The position numbers and the translations under genes were made by a program. Shown here in pieces: positions 1-4,603 of a DNA stretch of 6,042 nt. How positions within the stretch are numbered: position 1 is the stretch's first letter; each line of letters begins with the position of its first letter. The notes under the pieces are model-generated. The model saw only the letters and a program-made list of their open reading frames with translations, was not told the DNA's origin and searched no databases. This stretch comes from an uncultured candidate division Zixibacteria bacterium (lineage in GTDB: Bacteria > Zixibacteria > MSB-5A5 > GN15 > FEB-12), in NCBI GenBank assembly GCA_913009765.1, contig CAJVYT010000281.1, positions 1 to 6,042 of the forward strand, read 5' to 3'.

Positions 1-315
1 GATATTGGATTTTATCTGTCAGCTACTTGTAAAATTAAAGATTGCCAGTTAGCTGGTCAATCAGTTTGGATAAATAAAAATACTGGAGAGTTCAATGTAA
101 ATCGAGAATGTAACTTTACGCAATGTAGCTCATGTAAGCAAGACTTTGAGGATATCAACACGATTGCAATTTATGCGATGAACTATTCATGGGAAGGTCA
201 AAAATCGACAGGAGAAAAAGCTCATGGTGAAATTAAGTCTACAGAAGTTTCGCATTTTGTTTTTGAAGACTTATCGGAATGGCGTTATTTAAGCGTAACC
301 GTTCTACCAACCTAG
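1..315 (+). CDS. 3' end of a Cys-pair (putative zinc-binding) protein, open at the left edge
   Basis: Frame 1 is open from the first base to a TAG stop at 313-315, giving the last 104 residues of a longer protein. Visible motifs are Cys10 and Cys15 (CKIKDC), then Cys42 and Cys45 (CSSC), a spacing that could bind one zinc ion. A conserved-looking GEFN segment lies between the pairs (residues 29-32), and a Tyr/Trp-rich stretch (YAMNYSWEGQ) follows the second pair. The C-terminus is WRYLSVTV. From memory this arrangement resembles a family common in ciliates, other protists and rotifers and rare in bacteria. That is recall, not a search result. No catalytic residues are recognised and the function is unknown. 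IS630 element A begins within the stop codon but leaves the protein unchanged. The coding call is well supported; the family call is tentative. Confidence 0.7.
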   Translation, partial: DIGFYLSATCKIKDCQLAGQSVWINKNTGEFNVNRECNFTQCSSCKQDFEDINTIAIYAMNYSWEGQKSTGEKAHGEIKSTEVSHFVFEDLSEWRYLSVTVLPT

Positions 316-336
316 TACCTAGTTAACAAAGTTTTT
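315..336 (+). repeat. Left terminal inverted repeat of IS630 element A
   Basis: The repeat begins GTACCTAGTTAACAAAG and runs for 22 bases. It is the exact reverse complement of 1515-1536 and is preceded by target TA (313-314). It resembles the end of element B at 3343, which begins GTGTTCAGTCTATAAAG. Confidence 0.93.
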
Positions 337-391
337 TCTTTAATCCTCATATTCTTTATGCTGGGTTCTTTTTCTAGCATGGAGAAGAACA

Positions 392-907
392 ATGGGAAGA
401 AAACAAAAATATGAAGTCGTTCTTACTGAAGAAGAGAGAGAGTACTTGATTAAAAATACAAAAGGCGGAGATTGGTCTCCTAGAGACGTGAAAAGGGCAC
501 AGATTCTTCTAAAAACCGACAAAAATAATAATGCCAAGAAAGATCAAGAGATTGCCAATGAGTTATATTGTTGCAAATGCACGGTGACAAAGTTACGAGC
601 GCGTTTTGTCAAAGAAAGGCTTGATGTGATTCATGATAAACCTCGAGTCGGTAGGCCGAGGCTAATTGATGGTGATGTGGAAGCACACATCATTGCAGTG
701 GCATGTAGTGAAGCTCCCGTAGGAAGAGAACGATGGACATTGCGATTAATCGCAGGGAAAATAGTAACCCTCACAGATAAATCCTGTTCCTATGGCTCTG
801 TAAGGAATGTTTTAAAAAAAACGAACTTAAACCGTGGCAAAAGAAAGAATGGAAAATCCCCCCCAAAGCAAACGATGCATTTGTCTGGAGAATGGAAGAA
901 GTCCTAG
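392..907 (+). CDS. IS630-family transposase, N-terminal part (frame A)
   Basis: These 171 codons hold the DNA-binding half of an IS630 transposase. The ATG at 392 has a GGAG ribosome-binding site at 381-384. A helix-turn-helix lies around residues 48-74 (DQEIANELYC and following). Next come a GRPR linker at 87-90, as in the paired-like domains of Tc1/mariner relatives, and the family-typical stretch GRERWTLRLIAGK near 111-123. After LKKTN (residues 141-145) the frame stops matching the family. The expected continuation, ELKPWQKKEWK, is in the -1 frame. The last 26 or so residues of this frame are therefore probably used only in a short product. A -1 slip at 814-821 joins it to the catalytic half, giving about 373 residues. 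A short frame-A protein could act as an inhibitor, but that is inference. Confidence 0.88.
   Translation: MGRKQKYEVVLTEEEREYLIKNTKGGDWSPRDVKRAQILLKTDKNNNAKKDQEIANELYCCKCTVTKLRARFVKERLDVIHDKPRVGRPRLIDGDVEAHIIAVACSEAPVGRERWTLRLIAGKIVTLTDKSCSYGSVRNVLKKTNLNRGKRKNGKSPPKQTMHLSGEWKKS
814..821 (+). promoter_or_regulatory. Probable programmed -1 frameshift site (eight A) in IS630 element A
   Basis: Frame A reads TTA AAA AAA ACG across a run of eight A, which contains the slippery heptamer A AAA AAA at 814-820. A -1 slip gives LKKNELKPW, which continues into the catalytic domain without loss. Element B has the same run at the same codon. An AAGGA sequence at 802-806 lies just upstream and could act as a Shine-Dalgarno-like stimulator. 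Transcript slippage on the A run is an alternative mechanism. Confidence 0.75.
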
Positions 908-1512
908 AGATTTATAAGAGAGAATATGATCCAGAGCATCCCTTGCTTTGCTTTGATGAAAGCAGTAAACAGCAAATACAAGAAGTAGTAGATAGCATGC
1001 CAATGAAACCGGGCAAGCCGATGCGTTATGACAGTGAGTACAAGAGGAATGGCGTTAGTAATTTATTCATGATTTTTGAGCCTTTTGGAGGGAAAAGACA
1101 TGTGCAAGTTACAGAACAACGAACCAAAAAAGATTGGGCTGATTGCATGAAGATGATTGTAGATGAGCTTTATCCGAATGCAAAGAAAATTACGATTGTT
1201 ATGGATAATCTAAACACACATACACAGGCCTCATTATATGGGAGATTTACTCCTGAAGAAGCTCGAAGAATTACGGAAAAATTAGACATTCAGTATACGC
1301 CAAAACATGGTAGTTGGCTCAATATGGCAGAGATTGAATTTAGTGCTTTGTCCAGGCAGTGTTTGAATAGAAGAATCGGTACCGCGGAAGAGTTAGTACA
1401 GGAAATTCGAGCTTGGGAAAAGGAGAGAAATATGGCAGCCATAAAATGCAACTGGCGATTCAAAACTGAAGATGCGCGAATCAAACTTAAAAAGCTCTAC
1501 CCTGAAATATAA
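892..1512 (+). CDS. IS630-family transposase, catalytic DDE part (frame B)
   Basis: This is the catalytic half, with stop TAA at 1510-1512. The ATG at 892 is only the first Met in this frame. The true protein segment begins at the frameshift near 820 (NELKPWQKKEWKIPPK), so independent initiation is doubtful, although GGAG lies two bases before the ATG. Counting from that Met, the DDE residues are D22 (LCFDESSK), D105 (IVMDNLNTH) and E147 (HGSWLNMAEIE), all in their usual family settings. The enzyme is expected to cut both element ends and insert the element at TA. The fused product of about 373 residues fits IS630 transposases. The catalytic domain shows no internal stop. Confidence 0.88.
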   Translation: MEEVLEIYKREYDPEHPLLCFDESSKQQIQEVVDSMPMKPGKPMRYDSEYKRNGVSNLFMIFEPFGGKRHVQVTEQRTKKDWADCMKMIVDELYPNAKKITIVMDNLNTHTQASLYGRFTPEEARRITEKLDIQYTPKHGSWLNMAEIEFSALSRQCLNRRIGTAEELVQEIRAWEKERNMAAIKCNWRFKTEDARIKLKKLYPEI

Positions 1513-1514
1513 GT

Positions 1515-1536
1515 AAAAACTTTGTTAACTAGGTAC
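1515..1536 (-). repeat. Right terminal inverted repeat of IS630 element A
   Basis: This is the exact 22-base reverse complement of 315-336. Target TA follows at 1537-1538. The next base is G, so the pre-insertion sequence read TAG at this site. Confidence 0.93.
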
Positions 1537-1541
1537 TAGTA

Positions 1542-1697
1542 CCCAAACTTAAAAGTTTTAACACACTCTGAAAACTGTCTTTTTCACATGAGTTTCACGC
1601 TCGACCTCGCTGACTTAATTTAAGTCAGCTTCACTCTCCGCGCTTTGCTCATGCAAAAAATTCGATTCCATCTCATGTTAAAACTTTTAAGTTGGGG
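1542..1697. mobile_element. MITE-like palindromic element, 156 bp, non-coding
   Basis: Bases 1542-1563 and 1676-1697 are inverted repeats of 22 bases with one mismatch (CCCAAACTTAAAAG against CCCCAACTTAAAAG). TA flanks both sides (1540-1541 and 1698-1699). Further inside, CATGAG at 1587-1592 pairs with CTCATG at 1648-1653. The centre is a 21-base near-perfect palindrome at 1609-1629 with nine-base arms (GCTGACTTA and TAAGTCAGC). All three nested repeats share a centre near 1619-1620, so the whole element can fold into one long imperfect hairpin. It has no reading frame of note. TA flanks, hairpin form and size fit a non-autonomous element moved by an IS630-type transposase. A palindromic intergenic repeat or a bidirectional terminator after the 1-315 gene is an alternative. 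Confidence 0.65.
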
Positions 1698-1720
1698 TAT
1701 TAGTCTATAAACTTTGCAGA

Positions 1721-1739
1721 GAAGACATCATATGTCTTC
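1721..1739. repeat. Short perfect hairpin, possible terminator or operator
   Basis: GAAGACATCATATGTCTTC has eight-base perfect arms around a three-base loop. The + strand downstream continues with A-rich then T-rich sequence (five T at 1750-1754). It could end transcription rightward or bind a dimeric regulator. It lies between the MITE-like element and the IS1202-type element, and its owner is unclear. Confidence 0.35.
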
Positions 1740-1765
1740 GAAAAAACTCTTTTTAGCGTGTCAAC

Positions 1766-1784
1766 GCAAAGTAGAAATGTCCTC
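1766..1784 (+). repeat. Outer end motif of the IS1202-type element, left
   Basis: GCAAAGTAGAAATGTCCTC is a diverged copy of the inner motif at 1792. It is paired inversely with 3187-3205. Tandem end motifs of this kind usually mark multiple transposase-binding sites. Confidence 0.7.
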
Positions 1785-1791
1785 ATGTCCC

Positions 1792-1813
1792 GCAAAGTTA
1801 AAATGTCCTCTTC
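1792..1813 (+). repeat. Inner end motif of the IS1202-type element, left
   Basis: The 22 bases beginning GCAAAGTTAAAATGTCCTC are the exact reverse complement of 3160-3181. The motif lies 26 bases inside the outer copy. Confidence 0.85.
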
Positions 1814-1864
1814 TTAGGAGATGAGATCGTTTCATTTTGTTGTTAGTTCTCTACCACTTCGTTC

Positions 1865-1900
1865 AAAAAAAGAAAGCATTGCTCCCCCCATGGGGGGAGC
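1865..1900 (-). terminator. Intrinsic terminator of the IS1202-type transposase gene
   Basis: On the - strand, just after the stop codon at 1910, a GC-rich hairpin GCTCCCCCCATGGGGGGAGC (1881-1900) is followed by a T-rich tract (complement of 1865-1876, including seven T in a row). This is a textbook Rho-independent terminator. It would also limit read-through from the element leftward. Confidence 0.85.
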
Positions 1901-1909
1901 GCGCGCCCT

Positions 1910-3142
1910 CTATCTCCAGGGATGATACTTCCCTGGTTTCCTAGTCTTTGCAGACCACAACATTTCGAGACCTTTAGCATCTAGTACTTGAGGACTCTTT
2001 ATCATCTTTTCTTGCCACTTTTTGATTTTGAGTGGTTTCCCTTCAATTCCTGCGTACTGAATCACTCCGTTCTTTTCATAGATATCGATCCGCTTTCCTG
2101 AAAGACGGTTCCGGTAGTTTGAGTCGATCTGATAGAGTGTAGTTTTGTAGCTAAAAGAGAGATCTTTCGAGATTACTCTTTGGCTTTTTTCTAGCAAAAT
2201 CATGTCTGGATTTTGGCTGCGGAGCAATTCTCTATGAGCATTCTTCTTATCTGCAGGCTCTTTCCCAAATTTTTGATTATATTTTTGTCGAAAAATTTCT
2301 AGATAAGCATTTCCTTCTTCAATTGAGCTAATCCCTTCTTCCCTAAGCTCTTTAATCAAACGGTCTTGCAGTATTCCATTGGCTCGTTCCACTCTCCCTT
2401 TAGCTTGTGGACTATGAGCACAGATAAGCTCGATATCTAGCTCTTTAAGTGCTCGATGAAAGGAAGTGTTGTTACCTTCGCACCCCTTCATGTTCACTCG
2501 AAAAATGCTGTGTTTATCGCTATAGAATGCTTTCGGCCTACCATACTGATTGAGGTAATCTCTAACGGTGTCAAAGTAGTCATCTGTCGTCTCCGTTTCA
2601 CAGAACCTCATGTACATGATTTGGCTTGTCGCATCATCAACACATACGAGTAAGCAGCACTTCTCTGCTCTATCTTCAAACCACTCGTGATAAGAACCAT
2701 CTATTTGCACAAGCTCTCCTACGCGCGATCGCCGTGTTCTTCTGGGGTGGACCTTGCTCTTTTTCTCCTTTTTTGCTTTCCAAAGACCCTCTTGGATCAT
2801 GAGCTTTCTTAGAGTCTCCCTCGACAAAATCAGCGAGTGTTTTTCTTCTAATTTCTCTGTTGCAAGAGTCGGCCCGTAGTCTGCGTATTTTTCTTTCACA
2901 AGGGTCATAGCCTTTTCTTTAACTCCCCTGGACATTTGATGATTACTCGGCTTTCCTTTTCTTTTGGAAACTAGCCCTTTAGGTCCCTCTCGTTGGTAAC
3001 GACGCCATAACCGGCGCGCTTGCCTGTAGGAAATTCCCAACACATGGGATGCTTCTTTTATGGTTATTTTTTGAGACTCTATCTGCTTCATAAGCGCATA
3101 TCGATCTGCGTCTCTTAATGTCATCGTTAGCTCCGTTTTCAT
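1910..3142 (-). CDS. ISNCY/IS1202-type DDE transposase, 410 aa
   Basis: This is a complete gene with ATG at 3142, a GAGGGG ribosome-binding site just upstream and TAG at 1910-1912. Residues 24-50 form a helix-turn-helix (ITIKEASHVLGISYRQARRL), followed by a second winged/HTH-like region to about 120 and a basic linker (KKEKKSK, RRTRRSR). The integrase-fold core has D148 in VQIDGSYHEWFE, D209 in FYSDKHSIFRV and E252 in AKGRVERANG. These settings are characteristic of the group annotated as ISNCY (ISfinder IS1202 group) and distinguish it from IS3 and IS481 relatives. Length is normal, with no stop or frameshift. The gene lies inside its own repeat ends and has a strong terminator behind it. 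It is likely intact and possibly functional. Confidence 0.88.
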   Translation of the reverse strand: MKTELTMTLRDADRYALMKQIESQKITIKEASHVLGISYRQARRLWRRYQREGPKGLVSKRKGKPSNHQMSRGVKEKAMTLVKEKYADYGPTLATEKLEEKHSLILSRETLRKLMIQEGLWKAKKEKKSKVHPRRTRRSRVGELVQIDGSYHEWFEDRAEKCCLLVCVDDATSQIMYMRFCETETTDDYFDTVRDYLNQYGRPKAFYSDKHSIFRVNMKGCEGNNTSFHRALKELDIELICAHSPQAKGRVERANGILQDRLIKELREEGISSIEEGNAYLEIFRQKYNQKFGKEPADKKNAHRELLRSQNPDMILLEKSQRVISKDLSFSYKTTLYQIDSNYRNRLSGKRIDIYEKNGVIQYAGIEGKPLKIKKWQEKMIKSPQVLDAKGLEMLWSAKTRKPGKYHPWR

Positions 3143-3159
3143 GACCCCTCTTTTTCTTT

Positions 3160-3181
3160 GAAGAGGACATTTTAACTTTGC
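3160..3181 (-). repeat. Inner end motif of the IS1202-type element, right
   Basis: This is the exact 22-base inverse of 1792-1813. It lies about 18 bases upstream of the transposase start, so transposase binding here could also repress its own gene. Confidence 0.85.
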
Positions 3182-3186
3182 TGGGG

Positions 3187-3205
3187 GAGGACATTACAAC
3201 TTTGC
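3187..3205 (-). repeat. Outer end motif of the IS1202-type element, right
   Basis: On the - strand this reads GCAAAGTTGTAATGTCCTC. It is a diverged copy of the inner motif and the inverse partner of 1766-1784. Confidence 0.7.
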
Positions 3206-3258
3206 TCTTACAAGAATAAAAATTTTATTTATTTAAAATCGCTTGATCGATATTCTAT

Positions 3259-3342
3259 GTGGTCGTGAAGCCTAAGTATGAAGAACTTGAGACCAAGTTA
3301 ACTGCTACTGAAACTAAGTTAGTCGCCACTGAAGCGAAGCTA
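3259..3342 (+). pseudogene. IS66-family transposase, severed N-terminal coiled-coil fragment
   Basis: This fragment reads VVVKPKYEELETKL and continues with heptad-like copies ETKLTAT, ETKLVAT and EAKL. IS630 element B interrupts it at the TA of codon CTA (3340-3342). Deleting 3343-4601 and one TA gives CTA GCT GAG ATG, which runs straight into the frame at 4610 and yields about 471 residues. The closest in-frame stop upstream is TGA at 3244-3246, so the start is probably GTG at 3259 or 3265. Neither has a clear ribosome-binding site. In the present state translation would run four codons into element B and stop at TAA (3355-3357). The segment corresponds to the leucine-zipper region at the head of IS66 TnpC proteins, thought to help dimerisation. 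Confidence 0.8.
3289..3342 (+). repeat. Heptad-encoding 21-base tandem repeat, 2.5 copies before the IS630 insertion
   Basis: Units start at 3289, 3310 and 3331, each beginning GA(G/A) then AAG TTA or AAG CTA in the same register. They encode ETKLTAT, ETKLVAT and EAKL(AEM). The third unit is completed on the far side of element B at 4604-4612. The period of seven codons matches one coiled-coil heptad. Confidence 0.65.
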
Positions 3343-3372
3343 GTGTTCAGTCTATAAAGTTTTTCAAATAAA
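3343..3372 (+). repeat. Terminal inverted repeat of IS630 element B, left side
   Basis: It begins GTGTTCAGTCTATAAAGT and is the inverse of 4572-4601 with three mismatches over 30 bases. The transposase stop codon (3364-3366) lies inside this repeat. Confidence 0.9.
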
Positions 3373-4020
3373 ACTAAAGGGGACGTACTCCTTATCCACC
3401 TTTGGATAGTGCCTGGCCATTTTGTCACGAGCTTTGGTACAAGTGAACTCCCATTTTATTGTTCGTCTCTCCTTGTTTCGAAGGGCAACGCAAGCGGCCA
3501 GTTCCTCTGCGAGCATCTTCGGAGAATTGATCCGTCGTCGCAGGCTCTGCGTCATGAGCGCTCCAATTTCTATTTCCGCCATGTTAAGCCAGCTTCCGTG
3601 AATCGGAGTGAAATGAACATCTAGCCTTTTGATATTATCCCTGGCCCTTGGTGCCTCTAGAAAATCATAGAGAGATGATGTTTTGTGAGTATTGAGATTA
3701 TCCATAACTAACGAGATGTAATCGACACTATCTGCGGGGTACCACTCTTCAACGATTCTTCTCAGGACTTCTGTAAACTCGACCTTTCCTCGCTTCCCGG
3801 ATACGACAGCCCTCCTTCTTCCCGCAAGCGGCTCGACAACCACAAAAACGCTACAACAACCTTTTCTGATATATTCGTAATCTTGCTTTCTGATTTTCCC
3901 CGGACGAGCGGGTAGGGGTTCTACTTTTTCGTCATGCATAGTCAAAGAGAATTCATCGAGACAGACGACAGGTCGTCTCGGGTCATATGGCTTGTTGTAT
4001 AGGTCTAGAACATCCTCCAT
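3364..4020 (-). CDS. IS630-family transposase B, catalytic DDE part
   Basis: This is the catalytic half of the element B transposase, with stop TGA at 3364-3366. The Met at 4020 (MEDVLDLY) is internal. The frame is open back through NELKPWRQQSW to the A run at 4088-4095, where it should join the N-terminal half. Counting from that Met, the DDE residues are D22 (VCLDEFSL), D107 (LVMDNLNTH) and E149 (HGSWLNMAEIE). It matches element A closely at these motifs and differs elsewhere, with LPARPGK in place of MPMKPGK. The expected fused product is about 385 residues. It would act on the ends of its own element and integrate at TA. The domain is intact. Confidence 0.88.
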   Translation of the reverse strand: MEDVLDLYNKPYDPRRPVVCLDEFSLTMHDEKVEPLPARPGKIRKQDYEYIRKGCCSVFVVVEPLAGRRRAVVSGKRGKVEFTEVLRRIVEEWYPADSVDYISLVMDNLNTHKTSSLYDFLEAPRARDNIKRLDVHFTPIHGSWLNMAEIEIGALMTQSLRRRINSPKMLAEELAACVALRNKERRTIKWEFTCTKARDKMARHYPKVDKEYVPFSFI

Positions 4021-4079
4021 TCGTCGGATGTATTCACTCTCTAGCTTGCGAAGGCACCAACTCTGTTGTCTCCAGGGTT

Positions 4080-4520
4080 TTAATTCGTTTTTTTTAGTAT
4101 CTTGCCCACCGTGTCCTTTGAAATAGAATCTACCAATTCAAGCTGAACTACCTGCTCTGCCAACAGGCGTAGGGTCCACCTGCTGCGCCCTTTAGGAGCG
4201 TCAGTACACGCCGTTGCAACAATATGAGCTTTCACTTCTCCTGAGAGCTTTTCGGGACGTCCACTTCTTGGACGATCTTCAACGTCGCCAGTCGTAACAA
4301 ATCGTTTAAGAGTATTGTACACTGTCTGCTCACAAACATTCTCTCGCTTAGCAATCTCGTCAGGTGCCACACCCTCGTCGGCAAGGAGCAGTGTTCGCAT
4401 CCTGCGTAGGGCACGAGCAGAATGCTTTCCCCGTTTCTGATTCGTCTTTAACACTTCGCGTCGTTCCGACGTCAGTTCAACTTTAATTGTCATGCCTCGC
4501 GGGCGTCCGGCTTTTCCCAT
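4080..4520 (-). CDS. IS630-family transposase B, N-terminal DNA-binding part
   Basis: I choose ATG at 4520. AAAGGAG (4529-4535 on the - strand) is eight bases upstream, whereas the alternative GTG at 4529 overlaps that site and has no spacing. A helix-turn-helix covers about residues 50-76 (PDEIAKRENVCEQTVYNTL), followed by a GRPEK linker and GRSRWTLRLLAEQ, the same order as in element A. The frame ends soon after LKKTN with TAA at 4080-4082. A -1 slip on AAA AAA A gives LKKNELKPW and leads into the catalytic half. The N-terminal extension MGKAGRPRGM is basic and may add a minor-groove contact. It would yield either a short DNA-binding protein or, by frameshift, the full transposase. Confidence 0.86.
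   Translation of the reverse strand: MGKAGRPRGMTIKVELTSERREVLKTNQKRGKHSARALRRMRTLLLADEGVAPDEIAKRENVCEQTVYNTLKRFVTTGDVEDRPRSGRPEKLSGEVKAHIVATACTDAPKGRSRWTLRLLAEQVVQLELVDSISKDTVGKILKKTN
4088..4095 (-). promoter_or_regulatory. Probable programmed -1 frameshift site (eight A) in IS630 element B
   Basis: On the - strand the codons are CTA AAA AAA ACG AAT TAA. A -1 slip gives CTA AAA AAA AAC GAA TTA (LKKNEL), which avoids the TAA and enters the catalytic frame. Both the run length and its position in the protein equal those in element A at 814-821. Confidence 0.77.
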
Positions 4521-4528
4521 CGATTCCA

Positions 4529-4535
4529 CTCCTTT
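4529..4535 (-). promoter_or_regulatory. Ribosome-binding site deciding the element B start
   Basis: AAAGGAG on the - strand lies eight bases before ATG 4520. The in-frame GTG at 4529 begins inside this sequence and so cannot be served by it. Confidence 0.7.
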
Positions 4536-4571
4536 GATTACTGAGGACTACCCAGTATCAGGATTGTAGAA

Positions 4572-4601
4572 TTTATTTAAAATACTTTTTAGACTGAACA
4601 C
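4572..4601 (-). repeat. Terminal inverted repeat of IS630 element B, right side
   Basis: On the - strand it begins GTGTTCAGTCTAAAAAGT and is the partner of 3343-3372. Target TA follows at 4602-4603. Confidence 0.9.
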
Positions 4602-4603
4602 TA

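Larger units (their letters stand above)
315..1536 (+). mobile_element. IS630-family insertion sequence A, complete
   Basis: This 1222-bp element has perfect 22-bp terminal inverted repeats (315-336 and 1515-1536) and is flanked by TA at 313-314 and 1537-1538. TA target duplication is the hallmark of the IS630/Tc1/mariner superfamily. It carries one transposase in two overlapping frames on the + strand. The transposase stop codon lies only two bases before the right repeat, so there is no passenger DNA. Nothing is visibly broken if the frameshift between the two frames is programmed, so the element could be active. Confidence 0.93.
1513..1909. other. 397-bp stretch without a gene
   Basis: It contains, in order, the right end of IS630 element A, the 156-bp MITE-like element, the 1721-1739 hairpin, the left end of the IS1202-type element with its two end motifs, and the terminator at 1865-1900. 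I see no convincing reading frame. The segment 1700-1758 is the only part not assigned to an element. Confidence 0.7.
1759..3212 (-). mobile_element. ISNCY/IS1202-type insertion sequence
   Basis: The ends contain a perfect 22-bp inverted repeat (1792-1813 and 3160-3181). Outside each of these lies a second, diverged copy of the same motif (1766-1784 and 3187-3205). The outermost matching bases are TGT at 1759 and ACA at 3212, which I take as the tips, giving about 1454 bp. One transposase gene fills the - strand. I could not find a convincing target duplication beside these tips: left flank CTTTTTAGCG, right flank AGAATAAAAA. The exact ends are therefore uncertain by some bases. Confidence 0.75.
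3343..4601 (-). mobile_element. IS630-family insertion sequence B, complete, inside an IS66 transposase gene
   Basis: This 1259-bp element has 30-bp inverted ends with three mismatches (3343-3372 and 4572-4601, tips GTGTTCAGTCTA). It is flanked by TA at 3341-3342 and 4602-4603. The transposase lies on the - strand in two frames. Element B looks more GC-rich than element A, and its protein is clearly related but not the same, so the two are separate arrivals. The ends are intact and no disabling change is visible apart from the probably programmed frameshift. Confidence 0.93.

Noticed and set aside
892..1512. Frame B of IS630 element A as a separate gene with its own start
   Set aside because: The conserved family sequence (NELKPWQKKEWK) lies upstream of the ATG in the same frame, so initiation at 892 would discard conserved protein. 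The GGAG is only two bases from the ATG.
1542..1697. Short regular inverted repeats considered as CRISPR or a tRNA/ncRNA gene
   Set aside because: There is no repeat-spacer periodicity and no cloverleaf. The nested symmetry about one centre fits a single palindromic element.
1691..1715. GGGGTATTAGTCTATAAA resembles the inner part of the IS66 right end (GGGGTACTAATCGATCAA), suggesting a left IS66 end here
   Set aside because: The outer bases do not match: GTAAATGTTCAC is expected before GGGG and AACTTTTAAGTT is found. The GGGG also belongs to the inverted end of the 156-bp element. The similarity is too short to define an end.
2979..3194. 71-codon - strand frame overlapping the start of the IS1202-type transposase
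   Set aside because: It is a low-complexity shadow frame running through the element end motifs and overlaps the well-supported gene.
3257..3268. Mini-frame ATG TGG TCG TGA overlapping the GTG starts of the IS66 gene, as if for translational coupling
   Set aside because: It has only four codons and no ribosome-binding site. Chance is the simpler explanation.
3409..3624. 71-codon + strand frame within element B
   Set aside because: It is antisense to conserved catalytic residues of the transposase and has no motif of its own.
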